DNA of 64,000 nt from Tritrichomonas musculus (GCA_039105265.1 JAPFFF010000002.1:1116001-1180000); one strand, 5' to 3'. Counted from the first letter of the stretch, positions 27,537 through 36,679 are shown. The notes: generated by a model from the letters alone, not told the origin. Numbers and translations: made by a program.

Positions 27537-27553
27537 TTTTCAAATACAAAAAA

Positions 27554-27853
27554 TTAATCTAATGGCCGTTCACCAAATTCTTGGAAGTCATGTTTTCTCG
27601 TATTGTTATTCAGTATATATCGAATACACCAGCTGTTTCTACGAGGCACTTCTAAATGAGCATTATGACCAAATAAGCTCTTAACACACTTCATATCTTC
27701 TGGATTTTTGAAATAAATGAATGCATGACAATGATATCTGCCATTCTCACAAGTATCCTCACATGTACATAGATAAGTGGAGTTATCTGGCAGTTCTTTA
27801 GGGTATTCATGTGTCCAGAATGTGATCATATAGTTCCTTCTTTTTCCCCACAT
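27554..27853 (-). CDS. CRESS-Rep-like HUH endonuclease candidate
   Basis: A 99-residue protein, the first gene inside element A's right TIR. It has the motif order of the nuclease domain of circovirus-type Rep proteins: a motif-1-like strand (MITFWTHE), a CxC-type stretch, motif 2 with HxH followed by hydrophobics (YHCHAFIYFK), then VKSLFGHNAHLE (compare the VK-hL---HLE block of Reps), and a motif-3-like segment (WCIRYILNNNTRKHDFQEFG) with Tyr and a downstream Lys, ending in the typical F-E-GE. The length matches the isolated nuclease domain; no helicase domain is attached. No homologue in B. Assignment is by motif reading only. Confidence 0.68.
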   Translation of the reverse strand: MWGKRRNYMITFWTHEYPKELPDNSTYLCTCEDTCENGRYHCHAFIYFKNPEDMKCVKSLFGHNAHLEVPRRNSWCIRYILNNNTRKHDFQEFGERPLD

Positions 27854-27927
27854 TTGTTTTTTTGATATAAAGAAAAAAATATAAAAATAAAAATAAAAAT
27901 AGAGAAAAAAAATTTATAAATGGCCTT

Positions 27928-27993
27928 GGTGAAATCATCGACGCAGTTAGGTCTGGGCGACCGTTAAGGGCGCACAGCCTAACGTATACTACT
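27928..27993. repeat. Right terminal inverted repeat of element A
   Basis: This 66-bp TIR is the partner of 2011-2076. The following CGTCT (27994-27998) repeats 2006-2010, marking the target duplication made in element B's sequence. The TIR supplies the stop codon of the leftward element-B gene at 27989-28219. Confidence 0.95.
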
Positions 27994-28219
27994 CGTCTAT
28001 ATGAGGTAGTTCAGTTTTTTCAGTTTGAACACCTACATCTAGAAGTTCTTCTTTCTCTTCTTCTTCTTTCTCTTGATGTTCATAATAGTTTTTATACAAG
28101 TTTACTCGCTTTTTTTTCTTTGGAAACTTGATAACGTTTTTTTCTTTGTCATCGAGAGGATAATAAAGAGGTCCTTTATCATCAATTCCTTCAACAATGA
28201 TTGTCCCCCACTTGCTCAT
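27989..28219 (-). CDS. Small charged element-B protein, hit by element A
   Basis: A 76-residue frame starting MSKWGTIIVEGIDDKG, with a basic patch (KFPKKKKR), a run of glutamates and a GVQTE motif near the C-terminus (an LC8-type site). Element A is inserted at its 3' end, so the present stop lies in A's TIR. It is divergent from the HNH gene, with 51 bp between starts. No counterpart in element A; function unknown. Confidence 0.55.
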   Translation of the reverse strand: MSKWGTIIVEGIDDKGPLYYPLDDKEKNVIKFPKKKKRVNLYKNYYEHQEKEEEEKEELLDVGVQTEKTELPHIDE

Positions 28220-28270
28220 ACAAAAATAAAAATGAAATGAAAATATTTAAATCATTCAAAAAGTGAGAAA

Positions 28271-28606
28271 ATGTCATTTGTACCACTCAAAGGCTTTACT
28301 AACGACTATGAGATATTGAATAGGTACCCCTTTACTATAAGACGTAAGAGTAATCATTTTATATGCAAAGATGCAAAACATATTAAGGGGTATATACGTG
28401 TATGTCTAAATGGCGACTACTACTTGAAACATGTACTTATAGCAAGACAGTTCATACCTAATGATGACCCACAACATAAAATAGAGGTAGACTATATCAA
28501 TAGGAATAGGGCTGATTACCATCTAAGCAACTTAAGATGGATAACCCCAACTGATAGTAACTATAACAGGGATATGCCCAAAATTATAAATGCGAGGGCA
28601 GATTAA
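28271..28606 (+). CDS. HNH-like protein of element B
   Basis: A 111-residue orthologue of 27225-27536 in element A: the same start (MSFVPLKGF-NDYEILN-YPFTIR), the LKHV-IA-QF-PNDDP block, the EVD--NRNR-D--L-NLRW region and the NYNR(D/K)MP end. Its last 23 bases overlap the convergent small gene 28584-28835. First rightward gene of B's structural cluster. Confidence 0.78.
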   Translation: MSFVPLKGFTNDYEILNRYPFTIRRKSNHFICKDAKHIKGYIRVCLNGDYYLKHVLIARQFIPNDDPQHKIEVDYINRNRADYHLSNLRWITPTDSNYNRDMPKIINARAD

Positions 28607-28835
28607 CTATATATAGTTCTAAGAACTCCAAAGCAAAGTGTTCAATTCGACCTAAAAAATCAACATCATTATCTATCCTCATTATTTGAAGATGTTCAGG
28701 TTTGAAATACTGAGCTGATAATTCTTTTATAGTCTTCATCAATTTTTTTCTTCTAGTTTCATCACTCTCTACACTATATTCATGGATGTTCGATAGAATT
28801 CTAACGAGGATATACATACGGTCTGATTGAGACAT
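28584..28835 (-). CDS. Small helical element-B protein
   Basis: About 83 residues from MSQSDRMYILVRIL; the frame is open further upstream, but this ATG leaves only 6 bp to the protease start on the other strand. Helical and charged, with no recognised motif and no counterpart in element A. It is wedged between the HNH and protease genes, overlapping the former. Confidence 0.5.
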   Translation of the reverse strand: MSQSDRMYILVRILSNIHEYSVESDETRRKKLMKTIKELSAQYFKPEHLQIMRIDNDVDFLGRIEHFALEFLELYIVNLPSHL

Positions 28836-28841
28836 TTTATA

Positions 28842-30407
28842 ATGATAAAAATGACAAGTGATAAAGGCACACAAACTAAACCTAACAATAAAATACAACT
28901 ATTACAAGGTTCTATTAAATTTCGACCTAAACTAGTTGATAGAGATGTTGCAAGATTAACAAGAGGTTTGGGTCAAAGTATATGGAAGTTCTCTAATAAT
29001 CAAATAAATCTACAAAAATTATATGAGACATATTTAAATACTAGTATAGCTTTTAAAGACGTACTTGAATTTGCTAATAGACTCAAGAGAGAGAGACCAA
29101 AAGCAAAATTTACAGGTTGTGTTTTTGCAATTAAGAAAAATCAAGATGATAAAGATGAACATGGACATTACATAACAGTATTAAAGCCATATCAATATAC
29201 TCTCCAGGAATCAACAACAGGTATATTAACAGAGATAAAATTACATTATGATATTATCAACATAAGGATATCTCGAATGAAGACTGAGGAGGAAAAACAA
29301 GCAGCTAGAGAACTGAGAGAGCAGATGAAAGAAAGAACATTGAAAAGTGATAAGAAAGAATATAAAACTAGAGGTATTCAAACAGATGATATACCAGAAT
29401 TGGCTCCATTACCCAGACCTCCAACTTTAAATCGAAATGATTATCATCTTAACCTTAGGAAAATCGGTAGGAACCGACCCACAAATGTTGAGCCACCAAC
29501 AAGGGACCAAAATCCAAACAGAATTCAACTTTTACTTCAAAGTAGTACAAATTTAGACGAGGATGATAGACCTAAGAAAAAATCAAAACAACCTAAGAAA
29601 AAATCAAAACGACCTCGTTCACCTTCACCTCCACCTCCTCCACCTCCACCACCTCCTCCTCCTTCATCACCACCTCCACAGTTTCCATCATCACATACCT
29701 CTCGAGGTACTAGTCCTCCTCCAAGACAACCCCGTATGACACCACAGAAGGCAGGAGAGTATACAGTAGACCAAGGACGTCATAAAATTCATGATTGGAG
29801 GAGTTTAGTCAATGATGAAAATATAGACGAAGATGTTATTGATGACTACTTGAAACTTCTATATGAAAAAGGAAAGAGATTGAATAAACAACCTGGTCAA
29901 AATGAGGCAGAGTTTGATAAAAAGAAAATATTGGTTTTACCTACTGCATTTTATACCCTCCTTTCTATAGCATATGAGACTAATGATATGGAAAAAATAC
30001 ATGAACTGATGAAAAGTCCTATCTCAGGTAAACAGTCATTTTCACATTTCGATAAAGTATTTGTCCCCATTTGCTCAGATGGAGAACATTGGGTTTTATG
30101 TATTGTTCGATATTCAAAGAAAATAATCGAATGCTATGACTCTGAGAATAAGTCAATGGCACCAGAGGTAAAGACACTTAATAAGTGGATCAATATTTCA
30201 GCAACAGGTAAGTTAAAAGCAAAATATTATGATGTACCTAGTCAAAGGAATAACAAGGATTGTGGAGTGTTTCTAATGGAATCTTGTCGTACCTTTTTGC
30301 ATGAAGGAGATGGTAAGTTTAAACAACGCAATATGCCAGATATTAGAAAGAGAATACTTCGAGAACTTCAAAACAATGAATTAGAAACAGGTGTTGTATA
30401 TAAATAA
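28842..30407 (+). CDS. PRO: Ulp1/adenain-like cysteine protease of element B
   Basis: About 521 residues from MIKMTSDKG (the ATG at 28851 is equally possible). N-terminal domain (GSIKFRPKLVDRDVARLTRG, then FANRLKRERPKAKFTG), a linker with a run of prolines and Lys-rich repeats (PKKKSK), and a C-terminal C48-type domain with His in DGEHWVLCIV (~414), Asp in ECYDSEN, Gln in VPSQRNNKD and Cys in KDCGVFLME (~472). It carries two LC8-like motifs (KGTQTK near the start, RGIQTD at ~29375). Maturation protease for the virion by family knowledge. Confidence 0.9.
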   Translation: MIKMTSDKGTQTKPNNKIQLLQGSIKFRPKLVDRDVARLTRGLGQSIWKFSNNQINLQKLYETYLNTSIAFKDVLEFANRLKRERPKAKFTGCVFAIKKNQDDKDEHGHYITVLKPYQYTLQESTTGILTEIKLHYDIINIRISRMKTEEEKQAARELREQMKERTLKSDKKEYKTRGIQTDDIPELAPLPRPPTLNRNDYHLNLRKIGRNRPTNVEPPTRDQNPNRIQLLLQSSTNLDEDDRPKKKSKQPKKKSKRPRSPSPPPPPPPPPPPPSSPPPQFPSSHTSRGTSPPPRQPRMTPQKAGEYTVDQGRHKIHDWRSLVNDENIDEDVIDDYLKLLYEKGKRLNKQPGQNEAEFDKKKILVLPTAFYTLLSIAYETNDMEKIHELMKSPISGKQSFSHFDKVFVPICSDGEHWVLCIVRYSKKIIECYDSENKSMAPEVKTLNKWINISATGKLKAKYYDVPSQRNNKDCGVFLMESCRTFLHEGDGKFKQRNMPDIRKRILRELQNNELETGVVYK

Positions 30408-30428
30408 AGACTTTTTATTCAACTCGAA

Positions 30429-31430
30429 ATGGAATTACCACCAAGTGTTAAAACTCTTTATCCTAATCGAGATAATATAGTTAATGATGGTAATACACCT
30501 CTTCCAATCGAAACAGCCTACTTCCTTGAGGATGCTCAACATGATAAAGCTAAGTTTAATAGGTATTGGTTTAATTTCCCACCAGAATGGTCAACTGCAA
30601 ACAAAGGGGAATCTATTGTTGGCGTTCGTTCAGCACATATCATTAAGAGACGACGCAAAATGGAAGTAGAGATTGAAATATATAAGATACATAAGAAAAC
30701 ATATGAGTTTGTCTGTGGTGGAACATGGGATGATGGAACACTAAAAGAAGACTATATAACTGGTACTAATCATGAATACGGGTGCTTTAAAGTCATTGAT
30801 TGGGTGTCAGTCGATGGAGATTTACGTGGATTTTTTGATGCAGTTAATAGTGCTTTCAAGTCATACATTAGAACTTCTAAATTAGAAAAATTTGTACAAA
30901 ATGATGACGATATACAAGATAGAGATATACAAACAGATGGATATTATGATAAAAATGGTTTTCATGAAATTATTTATACAGAAAGAAATAAAGCAGAGAA
31001 TCATAAATACTACTATACTAACAGTAAGAATGAACAAGATTGGGATTATACTGCACCATATATGAACTTTTTCCAACTTAAATCCTGGAATGAAGACTTT
31101 GCAGATGTATTTAATATAGGTAATGGAATATTTCAAAATAAACCAGAAAAATATCAAACATGGCACAAGGAATTGATATTTGATAATATATGGGACAGAC
31201 AATCATGTAAAATATATTCATCTATAGGTGAACAAGCATTGCATAACTATATTGGAGATAGTGATGTTGAATATAGTCCTATTAAGTACTTCAAGTTAAA
31301 CTCCATGGACCAAAAGTTTTGGATAGACTTCTATAGTAAAGCCCATTATTATTGTCCAACCAAACTACCTCCAAATGATTCATTTGTTATCGAAATGCAA
31401 TTCCTTCAATATGATAAGATGTTTATTTAA
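30429..31430 (+). CDS. Conserved ~330-aa MELPP protein of element B
   Basis: A 333-residue orthologue of 24359-25330. It keeps MELPPSVKT-YPNRDNIV, FNFPPEWSTANKGE, DRDIQTDGYYD and the FDNIWDRQSCK-YSS-GEQALHNYIG region; the middle (around residues 190-215) carries extra Tyr/Asn-rich residues. It starts 22 bp after the protease stop and ends 7 bp before the integrase start. Candidate minor capsid protein. Confidence 0.75.
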   Translation: MELPPSVKTLYPNRDNIVNDGNTPLPIETAYFLEDAQHDKAKFNRYWFNFPPEWSTANKGESIVGVRSAHIIKRRRKMEVEIEIYKIHKKTYEFVCGGTWDDGTLKEDYITGTNHEYGCFKVIDWVSVDGDLRGFFDAVNSAFKSYIRTSKLEKFVQNDDDIQDRDIQTDGYYDKNGFHEIIYTERNKAENHKYYYTNSKNEQDWDYTAPYMNFFQLKSWNEDFADVFNIGNGIFQNKPEKYQTWHKELIFDNIWDRQSCKIYSSIGEQALHNYIGDSDVEYSPIKYFKLNSMDQKFWIDFYSKAHYYCPTKLPPNDSFVIEMQFLQYDKMFI

Positions 31431-31436
31431 AAATAA

Positions 31437-32555
31437 ATGAGTAAAGAAGAACCAACCCCATATGAAAAATTATACAACAAAGCTAAATGGAGGACCTTGG
31501 ACAAATACCTTAGCATGGCAAAACAAGAGAATCTGAATGAAGAGGAAGCAAAGAAATACTTTGATGAAAGAGTAGTACATGATAAGAGAGTACCAAAAGC
31601 ACAATATATACCTATCGTATCGAAACACCCTGATGGTTATCAAATGGATACCTTCATTAACAATAAAGAGGCAGGTGGGTTGAATTATCTAATGTTCATC
31701 AATATTAACACTCGAAAAGCATATGCATATCCTATGAATGGTAAAGGAGCAAGGGAAGTATTGGCAGCGCTTCATAAATTTGTTAATGATGTACCTCATG
31801 TATATTCAATAACAAGTGATGAGGATGCTGCATATTTATCATCAACTGTATTAGACTTCATGAGAGAGAAGAACATAAAATACCGAACAACAACTGAGAA
31901 TAACCATAATGTACTTGGCATTATTAATAGATTTATGAGAACTATAAGAGATGCTATTGGTGAAAATAGGTTTATTCAACCAAAGGAGATGCATGATTTG
32001 GTAAACATATATAATAACTCTCCTCATAGGTCTTTAGATAATAAAGCACCTAATGATATTACTCCAGAGGATGAAATAAAGTACATACAAAAGAATGCAC
32101 GCATTAATCCATATCATTTTAATCCAGGTGAGAAGGTCAGGTTAGTACTCGAAAAAGAACCATTTGGTAAAAGAAGAAGTAATTTGTCTAATGAGTCTTA
32201 TATAGTTGACTCGCAAAAAGGTAACCAGTTTGTGGTCAAGTCCAAAGATGGTTCAACAAGTTCATTCCCTGGATATAGGTTGTTAAGGACAAGAGACAAA
32301 AGGATTAAAGTAGCTGAAAGACTAAATGAAGGTAAAGAAGGTATTATTGAAAAAATATATAACTTTGATGAAGATACTGGTAAGTATGATTTAAAATGGG
32401 AAGGAGTCGAAGGTGATGATGCCTTTGCTAGACAAACTATTAGAGATGTAAGGAGAGGTAATCCATTAGTACTTGGTACAGCAGAAAGACAATATTGGTT
32501 GGAACAAAAGAAGAAAGGAGAACCAATACCAGATAAAATTATGAAATACATTTAA
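31437..32555 (+). CDS. INT: Integrase of element B
   Basis: A 372-residue protein with the same layout as 23205-24347: HPDGYQMDTFIN (first Asp), ITSDEDAAYLSS (second Asp), LGIINRFMRTIRDA, a basic segment (PGEKVRLVLEKE), and a C-terminal chromo-like piece (DEDTGKYDLKWEGVEGDD). Unlike the A protein it has a longer N-terminal helix region (KLYNKAKWRTLDKYLSMAK). Same cluster position, just upstream of the ATPase. Confidence 0.92.
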   Translation: MSKEEPTPYEKLYNKAKWRTLDKYLSMAKQENLNEEEAKKYFDERVVHDKRVPKAQYIPIVSKHPDGYQMDTFINNKEAGGLNYLMFININTRKAYAYPMNGKGAREVLAALHKFVNDVPHVYSITSDEDAAYLSSTVLDFMREKNIKYRTTTENNHNVLGIINRFMRTIRDAIGENRFIQPKEMHDLVNIYNNSPHRSLDNKAPNDITPEDEIKYIQKNARINPYHFNPGEKVRLVLEKEPFGKRRSNLSNESYIVDSQKGNQFVVKSKDGSTSSFPGYRLLRTRDKRIKVAERLNEGKEGIIEKIYNFDEDTGKYDLKWEGVEGDDAFARQTIRDVRRGNPLVLGTAERQYWLEQKKKGEPIPDKIMKYI

Positions 32556-32565
32556 AAATTTGTAA

Positions 32566-33432
32566 ATGGATGAACCCCCAAGTGCAGAACTCATAAATAA
32601 AGTAGAAACATTGATTAAAGAAACCTTACAGAAGAACATGAAAGAGATAGATGGTGCTTTGATTAAACCATTATCACCTGATTATCCTTTTAGTACAAAT
32701 GGTATATACTTTTTAATTGGTAAACCAGGTGCTGGTAAAAGTTTTTGGATATGGAGACATATTATGATAACAGAGAGGTTGTTTAAACATCCATACTACC
32801 AAAAGATAATATTTTGCTCAAGCTCTGGTAAAATGGATAAAACAGCTGAAACACTTAATAAACAGATACAATCAAGAATCGATTATGTAAAGGAAAGAGA
32901 ATTAATGAGTTATCTTAAAAGACATCTTCGAAGAAAGATAAAGTATTATGCCATTGTCAAATATGTACTATCTCGAATGAAAGAGACCAATGATGAAATG
33001 AGGAGGCTCATTGAGAAGCATCATTTAAATGAGCTCAATGATAAAATAATATATATAGCAAATAAGCTCGTCAAGTATGAAACATCATCCTATCCATATA
33101 ATACATTATTGATACTAGATGATTGTGCAGGTAGTGATTTATTAAAGAATGGTAATAGTGAATTTATCAAGTTGTTAACCAAAACAAGACACTATAATTT
33201 AACATGTATCATGGCAATACAAACAATTCGATTTGTTCATATGAATGCTAAAAGGTTAGCAACAGATATCATATGTTATACAGGATATAGTGAGGAAGAT
33301 TTTACTAGCTTGTTGCAACAAACAAATAACTCATTAAATACTAAACAGACAGTAGCTGAATACTTACAACATAAAGAACCACATGAAAAATTCGTAATGA
33401 ATATTTCTGCTAATAGGTACTATTTTGAATAA
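32566..33432 (+). CDS. ATP: Packaging ATPase of element B
   Basis: A 288-residue A32-like ATPase. Walker A GKPGAGKSFW (~residue 53), Walker B TLLILDDCAGSD (~183), sensor region LLTKTRHYNLTCIM and IQTIRFVHMNAKR. Nearly collinear, without gaps, with the element A protein, making it one of the most conserved pairs in the window. It starts 10 bp after the integrase stop. Confidence 0.95.
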   Translation: MDEPPSAELINKVETLIKETLQKNMKEIDGALIKPLSPDYPFSTNGIYFLIGKPGAGKSFWIWRHIMITERLFKHPYYQKIIFCSSSGKMDKTAETLNKQIQSRIDYVKERELMSYLKRHLRRKIKYYAIVKYVLSRMKETNDEMRRLIEKHHLNELNDKIIYIANKLVKYETSSYPYNTLLILDDCAGSDLLKNGNSEFIKLLTKTRHYNLTCIMAIQTIRFVHMNAKRLATDIICYTGYSEEDFTSLLQQTNNSLNTKQTVAEYLQHKEPHEKFVMNISANRYYFE

Positions 33433-33450
33433 TTTTTTATTATTTTTTAA

Positions 33451-33906
33451 ATGGGAATTCAACGTCATTCAGTAGAAGATTATTGGAAGCCAAATTATGC
33501 TAAACAAAAAGAATTTTCTCCATGGCAAACGATAATAAAAGGAGGAGTAGGTTTAGGTGGTAAATTATTAATGGGAGCTGCAGATAGTTTTACTGGAGGT
33601 CTTGCAAGTAAGTTATTGGATGCTTCAGCAGGTGGATTAACCAAGCATGCTGGTGTTATTGGTTCAGTTGCAAGAGGTCTTGGTGAAAGCTTCTTGAGCG
33701 ATAAAACAAGAAATAGATTAGCAAACATAGCTGACACAGCATTAAAATATGTCCCAGAAGGAAATGTGAAAACTGCCTTGTCATCAATTAATAAATCTGC
33801 AAAAGGCGATTCAGTTGGTGCACCTCTTGAAAAGCCAACATTTTCATCTAATTCATTAAAAGAGAGTGAATTTACTACAAACAATCATGCGAGAACTTAC
33901 ATCTGA
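33451..33906 (+). CDS. Gly/Ala-rich amphipathic virion-type protein of element B
   Basis: A 151-residue relative of 21915-22313. A different N-terminal leader (MGIQRHSVEDYWKPN) precedes the shared core GLGGKLLMGAADSFTGGLAS, GVIGSVARGLGESFLSDK, NRLANIAD-ALKYVPEGNV. Possible membrane-active or cement protein of the virion; not assignable to a named family by eye. Confidence 0.68.
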   Translation: MGIQRHSVEDYWKPNYAKQKEFSPWQTIIKGGVGLGGKLLMGAADSFTGGLASKLLDASAGGLTKHAGVIGSVARGLGESFLSDKTRNRLANIADTALKYVPEGNVKTALSSINKSAKGDSVGAPLEKPTFSSNSLKESEFTTNNHARTYI

Positions 33907-33955
33907 TGAAAACTCAATAAAACTCAATTTATGGACTTTTTTTGTTTATTTTTAA

Positions 33956-34492
33956 ATGTCAAAACATCTAACAGGTTCTAAGAGACTTGCGGTTATTCAT
34001 AAATGGTTGAATGGAAGGGATGACCCAGATTGGGAAGTTTTGCCAACAAAGAAGAAAGACAAGTATATAATAAAACCCCGAAAAACTCCAATTCGTCAAG
34101 ATTCTCAAGAAAACTCAGAAAGTGAAAATATCGAAGAAACTCAAGAAAACTCAAATAGTGATGATTTTGAAGAAACTCCCAGAAAGTCATTAAGTTCGAA
34201 AGCTGCACGAAAACCTCCAAAACCACGAAAACCTCAACAAACATATGACCCTACTGTGAATGAAGAAATACTCAAACAGCTAAAATCACTAGGTGAAGAA
34301 ATGAAGATAAGTCGAGAGAAGAAAGAACAGAGACGAATGATAAAAGAGGTTGTTGATAAAAGAATGAGTCAACCAAGACAACAATATGTTCCTGAAGAAC
34401 CACCACAACAATATGAAGAACCACCACAACAATATATACCTCCTCAACGAATAATGGGTAGGAGAAATCGCATCTTTGAAGATATGATGTAA
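33956..34492 (+). CDS. MSKHLTGSK-type protein of element B
   Basis: A 178-residue orthologue of 21400-21885. The N-terminus (MSKHLTGSKRLAVIHKWLNG) is almost invariant. A Ser/Glu linker with imperfect repeats (TQENSNSDDFEETP) follows, then a basic patch (KAARKPPKPRKP), the conserved helix (DPTVNEEILKQLKSLGEE) and a Gln/Pro/Tyr tail (EEPPQQYEEPPQQY) ending RRNRIFEDMM. Candidate core protein. Confidence 0.72.
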   Translation: MSKHLTGSKRLAVIHKWLNGRDDPDWEVLPTKKKDKYIIKPRKTPIRQDSQENSESENIEETQENSNSDDFEETPRKSLSSKAARKPPKPRKPQQTYDPTVNEEILKQLKSLGEEMKISREKKEQRRMIKEVVDKRMSQPRQQYVPEEPPQQYEEPPQQYIPPQRIMGRRNRIFEDMM

Positions 34493-34510
34493 ATTTTTTT
34501 CATCTAAAAA

Positions 34511-36193
34511 ATGCTCAACAAGGAACAATATATGAGAACCTCAGCTGAGGTTTGTACCCAAATTGCATCCTATTTTGATGTTGTCGATAATTGCATTTCA
34601 CTTAGTGATACAAATAAAGCATACTCATTAAATCCACAAACTTCGTATTCACCATCACCACCAATTAAGAGTGGTTCATATACAACATGTATTATCTCGC
34701 CCAATACACATAATACAGCAGATATATATAATGGATTTATTCGAGCAGATATGAAAGTGATGATAAAAATAGACAAGCCAATTCTAAGTGATTTAGAAAA
34801 TGTCAGTGGTTATAATTTTGGTAAGGTTTGGTTTGGTTTCAAGGATGCTCGAGATGCTGTTGAGAAGTATGAAATTGTAGCTAATGGTATGACGCTTTAT
34901 ACCCAGAACTTTGGATGTGAAGAATCCTTTTTAACTGCATGTTGTGCAAATGAAGTTACTAAAAGAGCTGATATATATAGTAAAGCAAGACATAAGGATA
35001 TTTGGAATGATACTCATGGAAGGAGATGTGGTTTTGTTGCAAATCTTAACAAAGATGTGACTTCCGTCACTGAAACAATAAGATTAAAGATTGATTTACG
35101 ACGATTCCTACCATTATCTAATATCAAGTACTTGCCAGCATTTGCAGGTAAAATCGAATTACGTCTATACTTTTCAACAGCTGGTATGGTATATTGTCCA
35201 GTTGGTTTTGAAAAGAGCTTGGTTGCTAATCCACATATAATGAAAGACTTCAATGTTGATGAAATTACCAATGAATTTCGACCTATTGGAGAACCAATAT
35301 GGATGTGGACAAGTACCGAAAAAATAGCAATGGATAAGATTAATCACCCCAACAATCTTCCACCTGTTGGTGAAAATCATGGAGGAGCATATGAAATTAC
35401 AGGAGCTGACAAGACTAAGGAAAGAGTTGACCGAACAATTTACAGTGATTGGAGAACTTGGAGTGTTGTTGATTATTCCATTGAAGAATGCGCGAGTATA
35501 ATACCTTGTTTTGGTATTCATGAATCTGTATATACAGCACTTGTTCAAAGATATGCTAACCCACAACATCCACTTACATTCCCAACACAGATTATGTCAT
35601 TTTACACTTGTACAAGACCTCTTAATAATGAACAAGATAAAGCAACTATTACTATTACACCTAATTTTGTAGATAGTATGTTTTGCTTATTCCCACTCAA
35701 GCATACGCATAAGACATACTTCAAGAATCCTATGTTTGAAGCATTTCATATGAATTGTGGTAATTACAACAATATTCCTGCTAAAGCATTTGGTACTAAT
35801 GGTAAGTATCCAGAGTTCCTCGAATATTGCCAGAATGCAATGAACATGAATGGAGAGCAAAATGGATTTAACAAAGAGGTTATAGCAAGTCTAGCTAATG
35901 AGTATCAATATAATGAAAATACAACAGGTTATTATCCAAATGATAGGTCCTCATTCTTCATAGGTCTTCCAACTGAAACGGATGGAACATATCAACAAGG
36001 TCTTTCAAGTCTTGCACCTATTAACTTCGAATTGATATGTAGTCAAAAGGCAGATAATCCATTTAGAAAGGAAGTTGATACGCCTCCATTATTATGCTTA
36101 TTAACAGATATATCAATTAGTATTTTGATTAGACCAAATGGTATGCCACCATCAGTACGTATTGGTCCTTATGATTTAACAACCCCTGAATAA
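34511..36193 (+). CDS. Major capsid protein of element B
   Basis: A 560-residue protein, collinear with 19706-21382. It differs mainly in the loop between residues ~245 and 310, where the two families diverge in length and sequence, as expected for surface loops between jelly-roll strands. The conserved scaffold includes SPSPPIKSGSYT, CCANEVTKRADIYSKARHKD, LRRFLPLSNIKYLPAFAGKI, ANPQHPLTFPTQ and RPNGMPPSVRIG. Double jelly-roll fold by family knowledge. Confidence 0.85.
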   Translation: MLNKEQYMRTSAEVCTQIASYFDVVDNCISLSDTNKAYSLNPQTSYSPSPPIKSGSYTTCIISPNTHNTADIYNGFIRADMKVMIKIDKPILSDLENVSGYNFGKVWFGFKDARDAVEKYEIVANGMTLYTQNFGCEESFLTACCANEVTKRADIYSKARHKDIWNDTHGRRCGFVANLNKDVTSVTETIRLKIDLRRFLPLSNIKYLPAFAGKIELRLYFSTAGMVYCPVGFEKSLVANPHIMKDFNVDEITNEFRPIGEPIWMWTSTEKIAMDKINHPNNLPPVGENHGGAYEITGADKTKERVDRTIYSDWRTWSVVDYSIEECASIIPCFGIHESVYTALVQRYANPQHPLTFPTQIMSFYTCTRPLNNEQDKATITITPNFVDSMFCLFPLKHTHKTYFKNPMFEAFHMNCGNYNNIPAKAFGTNGKYPEFLEYCQNAMNMNGEQNGFNKEVIASLANEYQYNENTTGYYPNDRSSFFIGLPTETDGTYQQGLSSLAPINFELICSQKADNPFRKEVDTPPLLCLLTDISISILIRPNGMPPSVRIGPYDLTTPE

Positions 36194-36224
36194 ACATAAA
36201 GAAGGATATTTTATTTTTTTGTAA

Positions 36225-36659
36225 ATGTCGAATGATTATAGAAGCCCACATGCTGAGATTGTTGGAAGAGAAGGTATGATGTTTAATGAAGCTACCATGA
36301 AAAATAAAGACATAGAATTCCAACATTTTGGTGTATTCAGCAATACTAATACATATTCAGTCACATTCAATCCTTTTATTAATCGACCACCTACTCAGAT
36401 TATCGAACATGATGAGCCTGTTAGATTCCCAGATACTCGAGAACATATAACGAAACCTCTACATGAACCTCCTGTTAGCATAACTGATGGTGGATTTTAT
36501 AGACATATTGGTCAACATGATAAACCAGTACCTCTACTACCAAAATATCTTAAGAAGCCTGAACCACCTGCTATGCAAGGTAGAGCAAGAGAATATAATA
36601 AACAAGATATTAGATATGGACCTACACAACATGTTATTACTCAAAACAATATCTATTAA
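36225..36659 (+). CDS. ~144-aa protein after the capsid gene (element B)
   Basis: Orthologue of 19252-19683, with near-identical framing blocks (MSNDYRSPHAEIVGREG, HFGVFSNTNTYSVTFNP, LHEPPVSITDGG, LLPKYLKKPE, NNIY at the end). Proline-rich and probably extended. It lies 31 bp downstream of the capsid gene, so presumably structural. No family name. Confidence 0.75.
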   Translation: MSNDYRSPHAEIVGREGMMFNEATMKNKDIEFQHFGVFSNTNTYSVTFNPFINRPPTQIIEHDEPVRFPDTREHITKPLHEPPVSITDGGFYRHIGQHDKPVPLLPKYLKKPEPPAMQGRAREYNKQDIRYGPTQHVITQNNIY

Positions 36660-36679
36660 AAGTTTTTTTTCAAACTTAA

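Larger units (their letters stand above)
2011..27993 (-). mobile_element. Polinton/Maverick element A (inner, young, looks whole)
   Basis: A 25,983-bp element bounded by 66-bp TIRs (2011-2076 and 27928-27993) with one mismatch. It is flanked by CGTCT at 2006-2010 and 27994-27998, or by TCGTCT if the last T is shared. It is inserted in reverse orientation into element B. It carries the full Polinton core (polymerase B, integrase, packaging ATPase, protease, major capsid protein), all in long open frames, and I see no break in any core gene. The near-identical TIRs and open genes indicate a recent insertion. Accessory genes absent from B are a Rep-like nuclease, an SF3 helicase and a host-like secreted protein. 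Confidence 0.95.
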
